Shown: positions 1 to 11,764, numbered from the stretch's first letter. The stretch: 64,000 nucleotides of DNA from Undaria pinnatifida (GCA_012845835.1 JABAKD010000029.1:13469892-13533891), one strand, 5' to 3'. Made by a program: numbers and translations. Notes: a model not told the origin generated them from the letters alone.

Positions 1-577
1 TCATTTCGGGCTCGTGAAGTTGTGGGAGGAGAAACGGTTTTCTGCTACAAGCCACTGCTGAACATGGACATTGTTGCAGAAGAATCACGTGTTTGCTACA
101 ACTACGGACAGGTAGGTGACGTTGGCACATTTCGAGAGAAAACACGTTTTCCTACAACACACTGCTCGTACGGACACGGAGGCAAATTTGGACACCATGT
201 AACAGACACAGGAGCTTCTCCAACAGGGCACGCCTCGTCGTAGCCATTGAACTTGCCCGTGGACTCGGTGCTGCTGCGGTCGTTCGCGCTGGCGGCCTCC
301 GTTCCCGCATGTTGGAGAGTAGTACCGGCGTAGCAGTAATTATATGAGGTACCAATGGTATGTGGTAGTGTTCGACACGATGGTGGGCAGACATCCCAGG
401 ATATAGACAATGCGAAGAGCATGACAAGGGACAGATTCGTATACTGCTGAAATGTATTCATAGCTAAAGCAAGTTCATACTTTTGTCAATATATACTCCG
501 AAACGACCTTCAATTCGCGCTACAGTTCACAGAATTAACCAACATGATCGGATGTTGGTTGATAGACTGTTCGAATC
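1..577. other. no gene recognised
   Basis: Open frames on both strands overlap here but none resembles a known family. The first 200 bases contain three weak, diverged direct repeats built around CTACAA and ACGGACA. I see no RNA gene and no clear promoter. Confidence 0.5.
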
Positions 578-639
578 GTGTCGCGCGGACGGTTTCCTAA
601 CAGTCTTTTTTTACTTGACAGGGGAGGCTGGAAATGTTG

Positions 640-1515
640 TTCTCTCCGTTTGAATCCCCGCGTAAAGGTTGCCATTCACCTCGCCCTCATTCCCGCGCTC
701 TTTCTGATCGTTTGTTTATTGTGGACATCAGTAAACGCAAACCCACGGCCAGTGGGACCAGGTTTTCTGCCCTATTTGTCACCGCTTTACTTGCTTATCA
801 GCATTCCCTCGCTGTTTTTTTGCTATTATGTTTGTTTTCCAGTATTCCCTCACTCGTGCTGTTCCTTTTGCGCCTCTAGCACTCAGTGGCAAAACCTGTC
901 CTCGTCTACTTTCAGCGTAATATTTATTTTCCCTTCGGAATCCCAATAGGGTTGAAATCCGCTTCGTGCGTATTGCCTCGATCTGTTGTCGTTGCTCTTT
1001 TGTTTTTTTCTATCGCCGGTGTCAATAAGCACGACACTACGCGACCGGTGGGATCAGGTTGTCCACCCTACTAGTCACTATAGGTTATTTGTTTTGCTTA
1101 TGGGTATTCAAGTTCCCTCTACTTTACTTGGTTTTTTTTTCGTCTTGTCCTTCTCTTATGTTTGTTTATAATAGGCGTTCCCCCTCGCTCTTTTCTCTGT
1201 GTTTATGGGTGCCCCTTCTCTTTTGTCACAATGTATTCGTTTACCGTCACTCTCTCACTGTTCGTGTTTTACCTATCAGATATTTCCCGATCATATGTTT
1301 ATTTATCGTCGGTGTCACGCAAATCCGCGGCCGGCTAGACCAGCTGGTCTACCCTATTTCACATGCCTCTATCTTTTTGTCGCTGTTTCATCCCTCTTTT
1401 GCTTTTTTTTCGGCACTCCCCCTCGCTCTGTTTGTCTGCTCATGGCCGGTATCTATCAACCCAACACCACACGGCCGATGGGGACCAGATTTTATACGGG
1501 GCAGCCGCGATAATG
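640..1515 (+). repeat. diverged tandem 5' cassettes of membrane-protein locus A
   Basis: Three to four pyrimidine-rich, hydrophobic-coding units follow one another. Two carry the same peptide idea, ANPRPVGPGFLPY near 735-770 and ANPRPARPAGLPY near 1320-1355, each followed by a Leu/Phe-rich stretch. Weaker versions lie near 1025-1075 and 1455-1490 (ACACGGCCGATGGGGACCAG). The reading frame changes between units, so they are either exons split by introns or decayed duplicates. They lead directly into the hydrophobic exon at 1510. The 17.0-17.6 kb minus-strand region has the same arrangement. Confidence 0.5.
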
Positions 1516-1737
1516 TTCCTGATCTACTACGGATACTACAAGATCTGGTCGATATTCGTTCCCTGCGTAATGTCCGCGTTTTTTATATCCTACCTGTTCG
1601 GTATGAAGGTCTACTTGGAGAAGTACGCCCCGCAAAAAAGAGCGGCGAATGAGCCAACGGATTTGAGACTTGGAAGCGCACTACTTTCTGAGACACAAAG
1701 AAGGAGTGATGACGGCGGCGAAGAAATGGTGTTGTAA
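1510..1737 (+). CDS. hydrophobic exon of an unrecognised membrane protein, locus A
   Basis: The frame reads IMFLIYYGYYKIWSIF, then a further hydrophobic run, then GMKVYLEKYAP, a basic KR segment and a short acidic tail ending at TAA. It looks like one or two membrane segments followed by a charged cytosolic tail. The same order and many of the same residues occur on the minus strand at 16776-17072 (IMFLVYYGYYERWAVF, GLKVYLEEIAP, KRRK). Codons differ at synonymous positions, which suggests the protein was under selection before the copies diverged. I do not recognise the family. No start codon or splice site is certain, and this copy may be a pseudogene. Confidence 0.45.
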   Translation: MMFLIYYGYYKIWSIFVPCVMSAFFISYLFGMKVYLEKYAPQKRAANEPTDLRLGSALLSETQRRSDDGGEEMVL

Positions 1738-2195
1738 TGATCGCAAGAAGATTATCCAGAGCTTTTCACGGGCCGGATCGCCTCTCACGGGTCGGGCCGG
1801 GCGGATCATTTATCATGGGTCAGGTCGGGTCGGATCGGGTCGAGTCGGTTTGTCCCGCGAAAAGCGGCAGTGAACGAGCCGCCGGGCTCGAGACTTGGCG
1901 ACGCACGCCTTCGTGACACGAGCACAACTTAAGAGTAACAAGGGCGACGAGGACACAGTGTCGCAATGACCGCGAGGAAAATGTCAGGGCGCTTCACTTG
2001 TCAGGATCACTTCTCCCGGACCGGGTCGGGTCATCGCGTGAAAGAGCGGTGAACGAGCTCGTGGGTTCAAGATTCGGCAGCGAAGGGCCTCCGTGTTGCA
2101 ATGAAACCGCAAGGCAATTATTTAAGGGTTTTTCACGGGCCGAATTACTTCCGACGGATCGGGTTGGGTCGCGTCAGGGAAGAAATGACCCGTGA
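1636..2195 (+). repeat. three tandem tail units of locus A
   Basis: A unit of roughly 150-225 bp is repeated three times (near 1636, 1868 and 2050). Each begins with a segment encoding ANEPTDLRLGSALL, AVNEPPGSRLGDARL or AVNELVGSRFGSEG, and ends in a GGGTCGGG-rich stretch with CACGGGCCGGAT or a variant. The second and third units follow the stop codon of the first. They are therefore 3' duplications, alternative last exons or decayed copies. Locus B on the minus strand also has three tail units. Confidence 0.5.
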
Positions 2196-5100
2196 GAGTT
2201 CGAACACCTCCCGACCCGAACTGACTTGACCCGCGACGTTTTCTGAGCCGGCTCAGAACCCGAGAAAAGCCCTGGTTGAGTTTGCATCGCACAACACCGG
2301 ATCCCTCATAAGAAACGAGGTATGAGAAATTCAAGCTGCAATTTACGGGACAATTAGAATTTCGGGAGCCGTTCCATTGAAGCTAGTGTGGAACGCGCAC
2401 CGTTTCTTTTATGAAAATCCAACCCGAGCCAGCATTTTTGTTTCTTGTTATTTACTGGTGTCCCGGTACTTGCACGCAAAATAGCCACACACTCTCGAGT
2501 GAACTTTCTAAGCAGTTGATTGTCTTTACAAGGGCGGGAGTTCAACGGTGGTAAATGCATACGAATAGGGAAGGTTCCCAACGAATAGCTCTTTTTTCCA
2601 CACTCTGTTGGCTAAGGGATGGCAAAGGCTGAACCAAGCGTCCATGGAAATGTCTGCACGACATAATTCGACAGCGATTGTTTTCGTTGCGTGTATCCCT
2701 CGCGTTGGATCGCTTCGTCTCTGAAGGGTGTCCCAGGGTGTGTATTAGTTGTCGGGTGTGTAATAATGGCATGATGCGAGCGCTCGCGGGGACGTGACTC
2801 GATAATCGCAAGGAGGGGGCCGGGGGGGTTATTCAGTACATGCATAGCCGTAGTCGTATGACCATACACCCTCTCGCGTCCTGCTATGCGGGACTGAGCA
2901 TGCATGTGTTGCTTGCCTTGGTGTTTTGACCATTCTGAATTATGCATATAGCTGGTTCATAGCACTCCACGCGTGAATGATACGATTGGAGCGGTCCTTT
3001 ATATTCAACGCGTTTCTGGGTGAAGGGATTTCCCATCCGAAAACCACCCCATATACCCAATAATGCCGTTTTTGGTCGCTTCTCGATATATATGTATGTT
3101 TGATTTTGCATTGGTAATACCCTTGTATAGGGGACGTGTGCTACGATAGAGGTATTAAAGTGTACCATTTTTTTGGCCAAAATATTTTGTGAATGGCGGC
3201 GCTCCTTAACCTAAAGGCGTCGGCAGGTTATTGTCGTTTCTCAATATTATTAGTCTATTTGCCTTCTAGGCCATGGGTTTGTTCATCGGGTTGCGTTTTT
3301 CTTTTTCATAAAAGCGTTTGTTTGTTTTCGTTCGAGCTCCTAGACTGAGGAGCCTCAGATAATAACATGATACAACTCTACCTGAGCATGTGACATGTGC
3401 CTGGGGCCCGTGTTGGGGGTATTTAGGGGCCTGTGTCGGGTCTTGTTTTTCCTGGGGTATGCTCCCACCTCACGATACAGTAACCGGAGCCTGTCCTATG
3501 ACCACGGACAAGTTCATGCGAGTCAATGCGAGAACAACAAGGCGGTATATTAATGGGAAGGGATTTTGACCGCCCCATACCCAGAGGCTGACCTATTCAA
3601 TATGGGGCGGCTAGGCCTTGCGGTAAGGGTAGTTGAGTAGATACGTTTCATGGTGCAGGACTAATTCACTGCTACCACCGCAGAACCGGCAGTTGCGCGC
3701 GCATCTTGTAGCTTAGGGCGTGTAGATCGTTGTTTTGAGCTGGACGCAACAGAGTCCGCAGAAGATATTCTATTCGTTCAGGGCTCGTGTGCGCAACCCG
3801 ATTATGGCCGCCTTATACAGGCTATCTACACTACCAGTAGTAGGCCACGGAATGTTTGTCGTGTTAAACGTAGAATACGCGCTTATTCTGGTTTTGGTTG
3901 AAGAGTTTGACTTGTGCCCCTCAAGAGGGGATTATCATAGCACATGAGCATGCACATGGACATGCACATGAGCAGGATGAGTAGCCTGGCCGAGCCTACG
4001 GTAGGGTTGGGATGTGCTCACTCCATGCATAAGCACAACCAGCTACGGCAGGGGGATCACTGTTGAGGCTGGCGTGAGGAGCTACATAATGTATCTGTAA
4101 CCAGCCGTGTTCATTTTTCCCTGTTCGGCTGTTCGCGATGTTTTACCGCCGCCGCCATAGAATTGTTTGCTGCGCTTCCTGCGGCAAGGAAATGTTTTAG
4201 AGTCCCGTTGTGGGGCGAGGTAGAACTCGGGTCGCTCGCGAGAACGGCCTATCCCAGTACTCGGCGGTAGCGCGGATGGGGGTACCCCCCTATGGTAGCT
4301 CATGCGTCGCTGGCTGGAACGTGATTTAATGGCCGCATGGGAATTGTCGAGGTTTTTCATGGCGCGGTGTTGAACCGAACCGCGGTGTGGTTTTTAATTT
4401 ATCGGTTAACCACACAGTGCGGCCAAAACTGTACCGCGACGTACCTGCACCATTGGAAGCTACTTGAATTTAACCCCCCCGCGCCGCCGCCGCCGCCGCT
4501 TTTGAAAAAGCGGACGTCCACGACCGAACTCGTTTCTCGAATATCCGCGGCCAAAGCTACGGTGATTGCCAGGTCAGTTTCAGGTCACAACTATCAGGTC
4601 ACTTTGAGGGTTACCCTATACATGCTTCGAAGTGCACATACATAGTCTATATATGCATCTAGTTGCGATGTCGTGTTTTCGGTTTCAGAATAATGAGGCA
4701 TGCTTCTATAGGGCGGGGTGCATGCACCAATATTGGTTCTTCTAGGCTCCTCGCTTGAGGAGTTCTGTTTATTCTTGTATTTTCTCAGGCAACAGCCTAT
4801 TTGAAGGAAAAACAAGAGTTCAACCCGATGAGGATTAATTTAAAAGCCCATGGCAACGAATAGTATAGCTAAACTATAACTACCTTCCGGCAATATCGGG
4901 TTAAGGAGGTGCTTATGCAATTAGAAGTGAGCACTACCAACCCTATCATTGCAGCTTGCGTCGAATATGCGACACCACGGCACCACCATGATGGTACCAT
5001 GGGGTTGTGTTTTTTACCCTGCGCCAACAGCGTACGAAGCAAATTTGAGTCCGTTTTTGGGCGACGTACAGCGCCAATTGCGCGAGTGGCCTATTGTTCT

Positions 5101-6283
5101 CCGCAGTGATAGTGGGGATATTATGCCTAGTACTCCGTGCCATGTAATACCATAGCCTTGAGATCGCGTGGAAACCCTTAGTAAGCGAGGGCTTCTCAAA
5201 TAACCGAAGAACACGATTGACAATTGTGCGTACTGGTATGCGCTTGCATGAGACGCGTCAAGAAAATACCAACACCCTCCAACTGGTATTCGAGTGTACG
5301 ACGCGATAACGCGTATTTCATGAATAATTTTCAAGGACGTCAGCCGTGAGTTCGACGAATTTCAGGTCAATACTTATCTTTGCAAGCTGCGTTGTTGGTA
5401 CTCGTAATATACTGTGTGGGTGAGTTTTTATTGGGAGGTGTCCTATTTTTTGTCCACTATAATGGTATTTGCACGAAACATATCGAGAATTTCAGCTTTG
5501 ATTTTTATTTGTATTAAAGTGAATGTTTACCTGCTGTGGCAGTTATGCCCCCCGTTAACTCTTGTTAGACTCAGGTCTAGCAAGCGCCCACAGATATTTT
5601 CGTCAGAGTAATGGTGCGGCAAGAGGGAAGTTCAGGCGTTCGAGTGGCTACCCAGCTTCTTAACATCCTTACGCTGTTGTACTGTTCGGGTTGGTGGCAT
5701 GCACAGTCGTGAACGTTCGTGACGGTGTGCCAACAAGGCATTTACGAAGCTCGCATTTGTGGCAGCCCAGAAACTAATCGCGCGAGTGGCCTCAAACTCG
5801 AAGGTGATTAAACTTACTTAGGGCATCTTCGTAGCCTTGGTTTGAGTGAGGTGTTATCAACCTTCTAGGAAAAGCAGTGCAACACCGACAATTTTTATAT
5901 GCTGCACGCGAGTCGCACATCCATGAGATCTATACACCTCGCCTTCCGTTGCACTCCGGACACGCCCTCTACCCTTTAGCCCGGGCTGCTTGTTGTTGAC
6001 GATGCCATAGTCAACGATTGCTCTAATGATACGTTTTCTCTCCGAAGTCCGCAAAGGGCTAAGTCGAATATGTGACCACTGTTTTCTCCTAGAACACCAC
6101 CTCTGACATATGCCCCCCGTCTAGTTGTCATTCGACAGCATCGTCCGTGACAACGAAGTAGGGACAACCAGCCGAAGTTCCGCCTTTTATACAAGCGGAT
6201 GCAGCCCACCCTTCCTGGCGAATCGCTGACCACCTCACGGCGCAAGCTACATCTGCCAGGTCGGCAAATCCCCCACGTGCAAC
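2196..6283. other. no gene recognised; scattered repeat fragments
   Basis: I see no recognisable protein. The stretch holds a family-3 fragment (3444-3541), a 16-mer GTGCTACGATAGAGGT at 3138-3153 that recurs at 7404 and 10523, a CATGGACATGCACATGAGCA microsatellite near 3945-3975, an imperfect palindrome GCTCCTCGCTTGAGGAG near 4744-4760, and a fragment of the R5 repeat near 5327-5395. Confidence 0.5.
3444..3541 (+). repeat. family-3 dispersed repeat, 3' fragment
   Basis: This is a diverged copy of the end of the family-3 repeat, with CCTGTCCTATGACCACGG followed by a GCGAGAACAACAA tail. Fuller copies lie at 26157-26660 and 38434-38945. Only the last 100 bases or so are present. Confidence 0.7.
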
Positions 6284-7240
6284 GTGAGGGATGCACAGTA
6301 TTTCTATTTTTGACGGAGCACCGCGGCAGTGTCCACGGACCTCCACGGCATTCCACGGCCATGTCAACGGCGTTCCACGGACAGCCGCGGACACTCCACG
6401 GGCTACCTTGGACGTTCCACGGGCTTCCACGGACATTCCACAGGCTTCTACGCAATACCGCGGCAAGCAGAGGAACACCGTGGAGTCCCGTGGCACTAGC
6501 CATGGCGATTTCCACGGCAACCTCCAGGGCAAGGTCCACGGCAATCTCCACAGCAATCTCCACGGCAGCACCCCCGGCAAAGCCGCGGTCACCCATGGAA
6601 ACGTCCACAGAAGCCCACGGCAACGCCCTCGAACACACCCACGGACACGCCTACGGAAACACCCACGGACTTGTCCACGGAACCGCCCGCGGACATCGAC
6701 GGATAGGTCCACGGAAACACCCACGGCAAGACCCACGGCCACGCCCGCGGACATCGGGTGTCTTACATTATTCTTATTTTATTTTATACCATGGGACTGA
6801 CCCTAACCCTAACCCGAACCCATACGAAACACTTGTACAATGTACCAGTCGAAGTGTCCCCTGATGATATCGCTGGGGTAAAAAAGTTGAAAATGTCAAA
6901 TAATGTGTAATGCTATCGGAGGATTGCCGTGACAATGGCCGCGGACGGCCGCGGATGGCCATGGACGTTGCTGCGGTTGGACGTCCGCGGAAACTGCCAT
7001 GGTAATTGACGCGGACTCCCGTGGGTTGCCATAGTTGATACGACGGAGTTTTCCACGGACAGAACCGCGGCACGTGCCGTGGCCACAACCGTGGCATTTG
7101 CCGTAGAAGTGCCATGAGCCGTGGCGCTTGCCGTGGAAACCCGCGAATTTCCACGATAGCCCGTGGCAACACTCACGGAAGGCTTCCGCAGTCATTGCCG
7201 CGGACCTCCGCCAAAAAGTCGAATAATGTGCATCCGTCTT
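6284..7240. mobile_element. fold-back element F (inverted termini, CCRYGG-periodic arms)
   Basis: The left terminus has GGATGCACAGTATTTCTA, then TTTTTGACGGAG and CCGCGGCAGTG. The reverse complement of the right end has GGATGCACATTATTCGAC, then TTTTTGGCGGAG and CCGCGGCAATG. The inverted terminal repeat is thus about 43 bp at good identity. Both arms consist of CCACGG, CCGCGG or CCATGG every 10-12 bases. A CCCTAA tract lies in the middle (6801-6821). A second, end-like segment near 6878-6915 suggests internal rearrangement or two adjacent copies. No coding capacity beyond repeat-encoded frames is visible. The TGCAC and TTTTTG spacing resembles elements 1 and 2, but I found no convincing target-site duplication. 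Confidence 0.65.
6801..6821 (+). repeat. telomere-type CCCTAA tract inside element F
   Basis: Two CCCTAA units are followed by CCCGAACCC. The tract lies near the centre of the fold-back element. The following words AACCCATACGAAA recur after a degenerate CCCAACCCC tract near 22141-22175. Confidence 0.75.
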
Positions 7241-8942
7241 CTGCGTTCCGACTTAGCTGGGATGCGGGAGTCTACAGTCTAAAGACTACGCGCATTCGCG
7301 ATAAACATTGTAGACCCCCTCCATCGGTAAACTATATCAAGAACCCACTCGAATTCCCCCTAACACATCGCTTACACTACAATATCGCTTACACTACAAG
7401 CACGTGCTACGATAGAGGTAGCACATCGTTGCCATTTTTTTATGACTGACGGCGTTCCAACGGAGGAAGGCGTTCCTCAACCGAGGGACTATCCCATATC
7501 GATGGCCTAGACGCCCCAGCCCGCCGATGAAACCTGATGAGCGCGGGAATTAGACCTCTGACCTTTGCACGGTGTGATTCAGCAGTATTAGTATTATAGT
7601 AGGAATACCAGCAAAATAGATACAAAGGTGGCGAATGCAGAGGGTCTCGGCGTGTTGGGTGGGACGTTGGACAAGGAATATCGAGAAATCGACCACTCAG
7701 GGGGGTTTACCCTCTCGGGGGAAGCGGACACATACACCCTTTCGGAATATCGACGCGGATTATGTTGGTAGCGTTTGGAGAACCCGTATAATAGTGTTCT
7801 CAAGGAATTTGGTCAAAACCCTGTGACTGACGAGGCTCCTCAACACCTTAGAAACATCTTAGAAACACTTTAAAAGAACCTTATTTACAGACTGCCTGGT
7901 ACCAGACATCGCTGGCGAAACGCCTCCAACTCGCCAGCGAAAGTCAGTGAGCGCTGACAACAAGCCTCTGACTTTTGCGCGTGTGATTCACAGCAGCAGC
8001 AGTAGCAAAGGGGTCACCAATCAAACCCAATCAAGCCGTGTGTACTGTAGGAGAGTATCTCGTTTGTCTCGTACATGGTGTGCCGCGGCCATATTATCGG
8101 ATACTACTATCTGGTATATAGTGTACATGGTATTATTAGTGTAATTAGTGTAGTAACATTGATCTGTACACAGTGGTAGTGCATGCAACGGTCGAGGTGC
8201 GTCTAAGCTGATCCTTGCGATGGGGCATCTTAATTGACGGACTCCGTACATGCCCCAAACGCCGAACATGAAGATAACTGCTAAAGGACCTGATGAATGA
8301 TCCCATGACTAGGTATAGAGCAGACTTTTTCGCCGAACAAGAACGACACTCCGACGATATTGGAGTTTAAAATAGCCTTGTAATTAATGGAACCTAGTTC
8401 GGTCAAAGAAAGTGCTACCACCCTCATAGAACGTGTCTCTGCAATACATACTGTACATAATGTGCATACTGTACATACTGTGCACGCATACTGTGTATCT
8501 CAATAGTAACAGAAATTCATGTATGTGCGCTCATACCTCCCGGGTCACTTGCACAGTAAAAGTGAGTGATGACTTTTGCGATCGATGGTGTTGTAGCAAT
8601 CGCGAGCTGGTCGTTGGTGTCACCATTGTCAACATTAGACAAATGACGGTCTCGATCACCTAGATAGATAGATTATGGCATGCATGTATGTGTCGTTATG
8701 GTATATTGCGCGGGATCTGTGCCGTAAAGATCCAACCCGACAAGCGTGTGGCCTACTACATGGTGCAGACCATGCGGCCCCCGTGAAGCGACGTTGGTAT
8801 CTAGGTTCCCACCCGGAAAGATAAAATATTGTCCATACAGATCACATAGCTCAGGAATGTCTGCTCTAAGAGATAGATCGTTAGGCCTAGAGATAGATCA
8901 TAGATGTTGTTAGAGTTGTGGTGCACCTAAATTATCTGAGGC
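7241..8942. other. no gene recognised
   Basis: I see no convincing gene. 7404-7419 carries the recurring 16-mer GTGCTACGATAGAGGT. About 8024-8110 is homologous to the internal part of element 1 (9374-9470), most visibly as minus-strand peptides DNMAAAHHVRD and DNMVNAHCVRDE. The stretch 8430-8700 has short TGTACATA and GATAGATA simple repeats. Confidence 0.5.
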
Positions 8943-8950
8943 TACTCGCT

Positions 8951-10167
8951 GGGCCACCTGCACTATCTGCATTTTAGGTGGAAGTTAATGAGAGCTTCCA
9001 TAGAAGCTCCATCGCTTCCATGGAAGCTTCCACGGACGCTTTCACGGACGCTTTCACGGACGCTTTCACGGAAGCTTTCGTGGAAGTAAATCTGCTTCCA
9101 CGTAAGCTTTCACGGAAGCTTCCGTGGAAGTAAATTTGATTCCACGGAAGATTTCACGAAAGCTTCCGTGGAAATAAGCAATAAATTATAAATAAGAAAT
9201 AATAATGTTTTTCCACGGAAGCTTTAAAAAAAACCTCCCATGGAAGCTTCCGCGATAGCTTCTGCGTGATGGAAAATTACTGCCACGAAAGCTTCTGTGA
9301 AATCTTCCGGCATGTATGTGGATGACATACTCTTTAAATCATATATACCCTAACCCTAACCCTAACCCAATGAAACGCGACAACCATTGTACGGTGAAAC
9401 CCCCTTCGTCTCGTACACAGTGTGCGTTAACCATGTTGTCGAAAAGGTGGTAAGCTCTACTGAAGGCACAGTAGTGTACAAAACAAATATATCCGTGAGA
9501 GCTGTCGAGGAAGCCGCTGAGATTCCGTGGAAACTGCAGAAGCTTCCATGAAAGTGAAATGTAAAATTCCGTGGATTTAGCTTGCAACTTTTCGTGGAAG
9601 CTAATTCGAAAGCTTTCACGAAAAGCTTTCGTGGAAGCTTTCGTGGAAGCCACTGAGCTTCCGACCTTCCGTGGAAGCTGCCGCTTGCTTCCGTGGAACT
9701 AAACCCTAAAATTCCGTGGAAATGCTTTCGTGGAAGCTTTCGAATCCGTGGAAACTTCCGTGGAAGCACTTCCATGGAAGCTTTCGTGGAAGCTTTCGTA
9801 AAAGCTTTCGTGGAAGCTCCCGTGGAAGCTTTGGTGGAAGCTTTCGTGGAAGCTTTTGTGGAAGCTTTTGTGGAAGCTCACGTGGAAGCTTTCGTGGAAG
9901 CTTCCGTGGAAGTTTCCGTGGAAATCACTTCCGCGGCATTTTTCACTACTTCCATGGAAGCTTTCGCGGAAGCTTCCGTGGAAGCTTCCGGGATTTGTTT
10001 TCCATGAAAGCTTCCATATCTTCCATGGAAGATTTCACGGAAGCGCTTTCACGAAAGCTTCCTCGGAAGCTTTCATGGAAGCTATGGAAGCTTCAATGGA
10101 AGCGGTGGAAGCCTCCATGAAAGCTTTCATAAACTTCCACGCAAAAAGCAAGTAGTGCAGGAGACCG
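8951..10167. mobile_element. fold-back element 1 with 8-bp target-site duplication
   Basis: The element begins GGGCCACCTGCAC, then TATCTGCATTTT and GGTGGAAG. It ends TTCCACGCAAAAAGC, then AAGTAGTGCAGGAGACCG, which is the inverse of its start. It is flanked on both sides by TACTCGCT (8943-8950 and 10168-10175), a perfect 8-bp duplication. The arms are almost wholly a 12-bp unit, GTGGAAGCTTYC and variants, in which AAGCTT alternates with CCRYGG. A unique core near 9340-9500 includes a CCCTAA tract. There is no transposase frame, so it is non-autonomous. An 8-bp duplication fits the hAT, P or Zisupton-like superfamilies, but the terminal bases do not decide between them. Confidence 0.88.
9348..9368 (+). 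repeat. telomere-type CCCTAA tract inside element 1
   Basis: Three CCCTAA units and a final CCC stand in the unique core of the fold-back element, about one third of the way along. Confidence 0.85.
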
Positions 10168-10175
10168 TACTCGCT

Positions 10176-10539
10176 TAAAGAGCTCTGTACCACCTTCACC
10201 CAAAGGCTGGCTGCGATAAAAAACAGAGTGCGCAACACGATGCACAATGAATCGTGGCATGACCCTACTGCAAATGCACAAACAACGAATATCATCATGG
10301 CGAACACGCGGATGACCTTTTAACGCTGTTTTTGTTGTTGAGCAGTGGTTAAGTTGAGGAACCACGCCCCGTCACAAAAATCTCCGGGGCCAAAAATTGA
10401 TACCCCTGACAAGAGGTACGTACGGCATTATTACAGCGCGTATTGAATAACAGTATACATACGCCAATTTCCCCTTCCTCCGAGTTTAAGATTTTCACTT
10501 CCTTTGAATTTAAGATTTTTACGTGCTACGATAGAGGTG
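10176..10539. other. no gene recognised
   Basis: This is a spacer between two mobile elements. TTTAAGATTTT is repeated near 10490 and 10510. The recurring 16-mer GTGCTACGATAGAGGT sits at 10523-10538, one base outside the next element's terminus. Confidence 0.5.
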
Positions 10540-11355
10540 TTAGGGCCCGAATTAACGAGGAACTTGCCAAATCGAATCTCGTTTTTTTTTTTAATTTCAT
10601 GAAAAATACACGAAAAATTCAACTTTGGTTCTTATCAAGGAACGGCGCAGTGCGTTCTAGCACATGAAAAAATTCAAAAAATGCAAAAGGGTCAACGAAC
10701 ACCCGTGGGCAACGACCGAGGCGAGCGATGGCTCGCGTCTTCCCCGGAGCGCCGCGGCTAGCGGCAGATTGTGCTGGCCGGCAGCGGCTTGGAGGCTATG
10801 GCGGTAGGCGTCTCTTGGATGGGCTGGCGCCACCCCGCCGCCCGACACGGGCAGCCGCGACGGGGATATAGCGGTCGAACTTCTGAGCGAAGTCATCATG
10901 TGGTAGTTGGTCGTGTAACTTTCGAGGTGCAAGGCGACGAAAAACTGGGTTTGCGGCGGTTTCGGTTGTTTTCGAAGCGTCGCAGGCGGTCTACGCTGTG
11001 CTAAGGACCTTCGGAGGCCGCGCTGCGGCTGCTCCGGTGGTCCTACCTCTCGCAATGGTGGCTTCTCGCCTCTCAATCAGCCGACGACATGGCATCAATT
11101 CGCGTGGCCGTCTTCGGTTACACAGAACAAGCCATGTCTAGGTGGACAATCTCCCTAAATTCAAGTTCGATTTTCGACTAAATTTGACCGAGAAAGTTTG
11201 TTTTTCCTTCTTTGTTTAATTTGATTTTTCGTAATAATTCTGAGAATGCCTGCTTGGTGATTCATTTCTTGACCAATCAGATGCAAATTAAATTAAATTC
11301 TATAAAAAAAAATCGAAATTCGATTTGGCAAGTTCCTCGTTAATCTGGGCCCTTA
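10540..11355. mobile_element. MITE-like element with about 60-bp inverted termini
   Basis: The left end reads TTAGGGCCCGAATTAACG, then AGGAACTTGCCAAATCGAAT and a T-run. The reverse complement of the right end reads GTAAGGGCCCAGATTAACG, followed by the same AGGAACTTGCCAAATCGAAT and a T-run. The centre (10700-11080) is GC-rich, unlike the AT-rich ends, and has a Pro/Arg-rich minus-strand frame that resembles no protein I know. It may be captured host DNA. I could not define a target-site duplication. Confidence 0.6.
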
Positions 11356-11757
11356 CCATGGAGGTGTAACTTTTGGTGTGAAATGGGGTTCCGAATGACG
11401 GGGCCCGGCGTCTTAACCCAAAATCGTCGTATTTCGCTCTTTTTTCGCATGGTTCTCGTTGTATATACCTAGGCCATGGGATTTTTTTCATCCGGGGCAG
11501 CAGTTAGTTGTATTTTTCTCCAAAATCAGTCTTTGGGAGAGGTCTTAAGCTACGAAAGAAAGGAACCTCGGGGAAAAAGTGGTGCACCTCTAGAGCCATG
11601 GTAGCATGCGTCTTAGAGCCGCTCGGAAAGAGGATTTGAACGTGTTTTTTCTCCCGCACATACATGGCGATCACATACATGCATGCAGTTGACACATGCC
11701 GTGGTATAGAGGTGCCCCCGCCATGGAATAGAGGTGCCCTACAGAGCCAACCCCCCG
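11356..11757. other. no gene recognised
   Basis: I see no gene. The phrase CCATGG(A)ATAGAGGTG or a close variant recurs near 11357, 11700 and 11722. The last lies just before the SINE target site. Confidence 0.45.
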
Positions 11758-11764
11758 CAGAGGT

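Noticed and set aside
578-949. Single continuous membrane protein from 578
   Set aside because: The frame holds only one cassette. Repeated cassettes change frame, so a continuous protein is not supported.
6276-7248. 8-bp target-site duplication for element F
   Set aside because: CGTGCAAC on the left and CTGCGTTC on the right do not match well enough.
9348-9368. Chromosome end
   Set aside because: CCCTAA tracts are only three or four units long, internal and inside mobile elements. Sequence continues on both sides.
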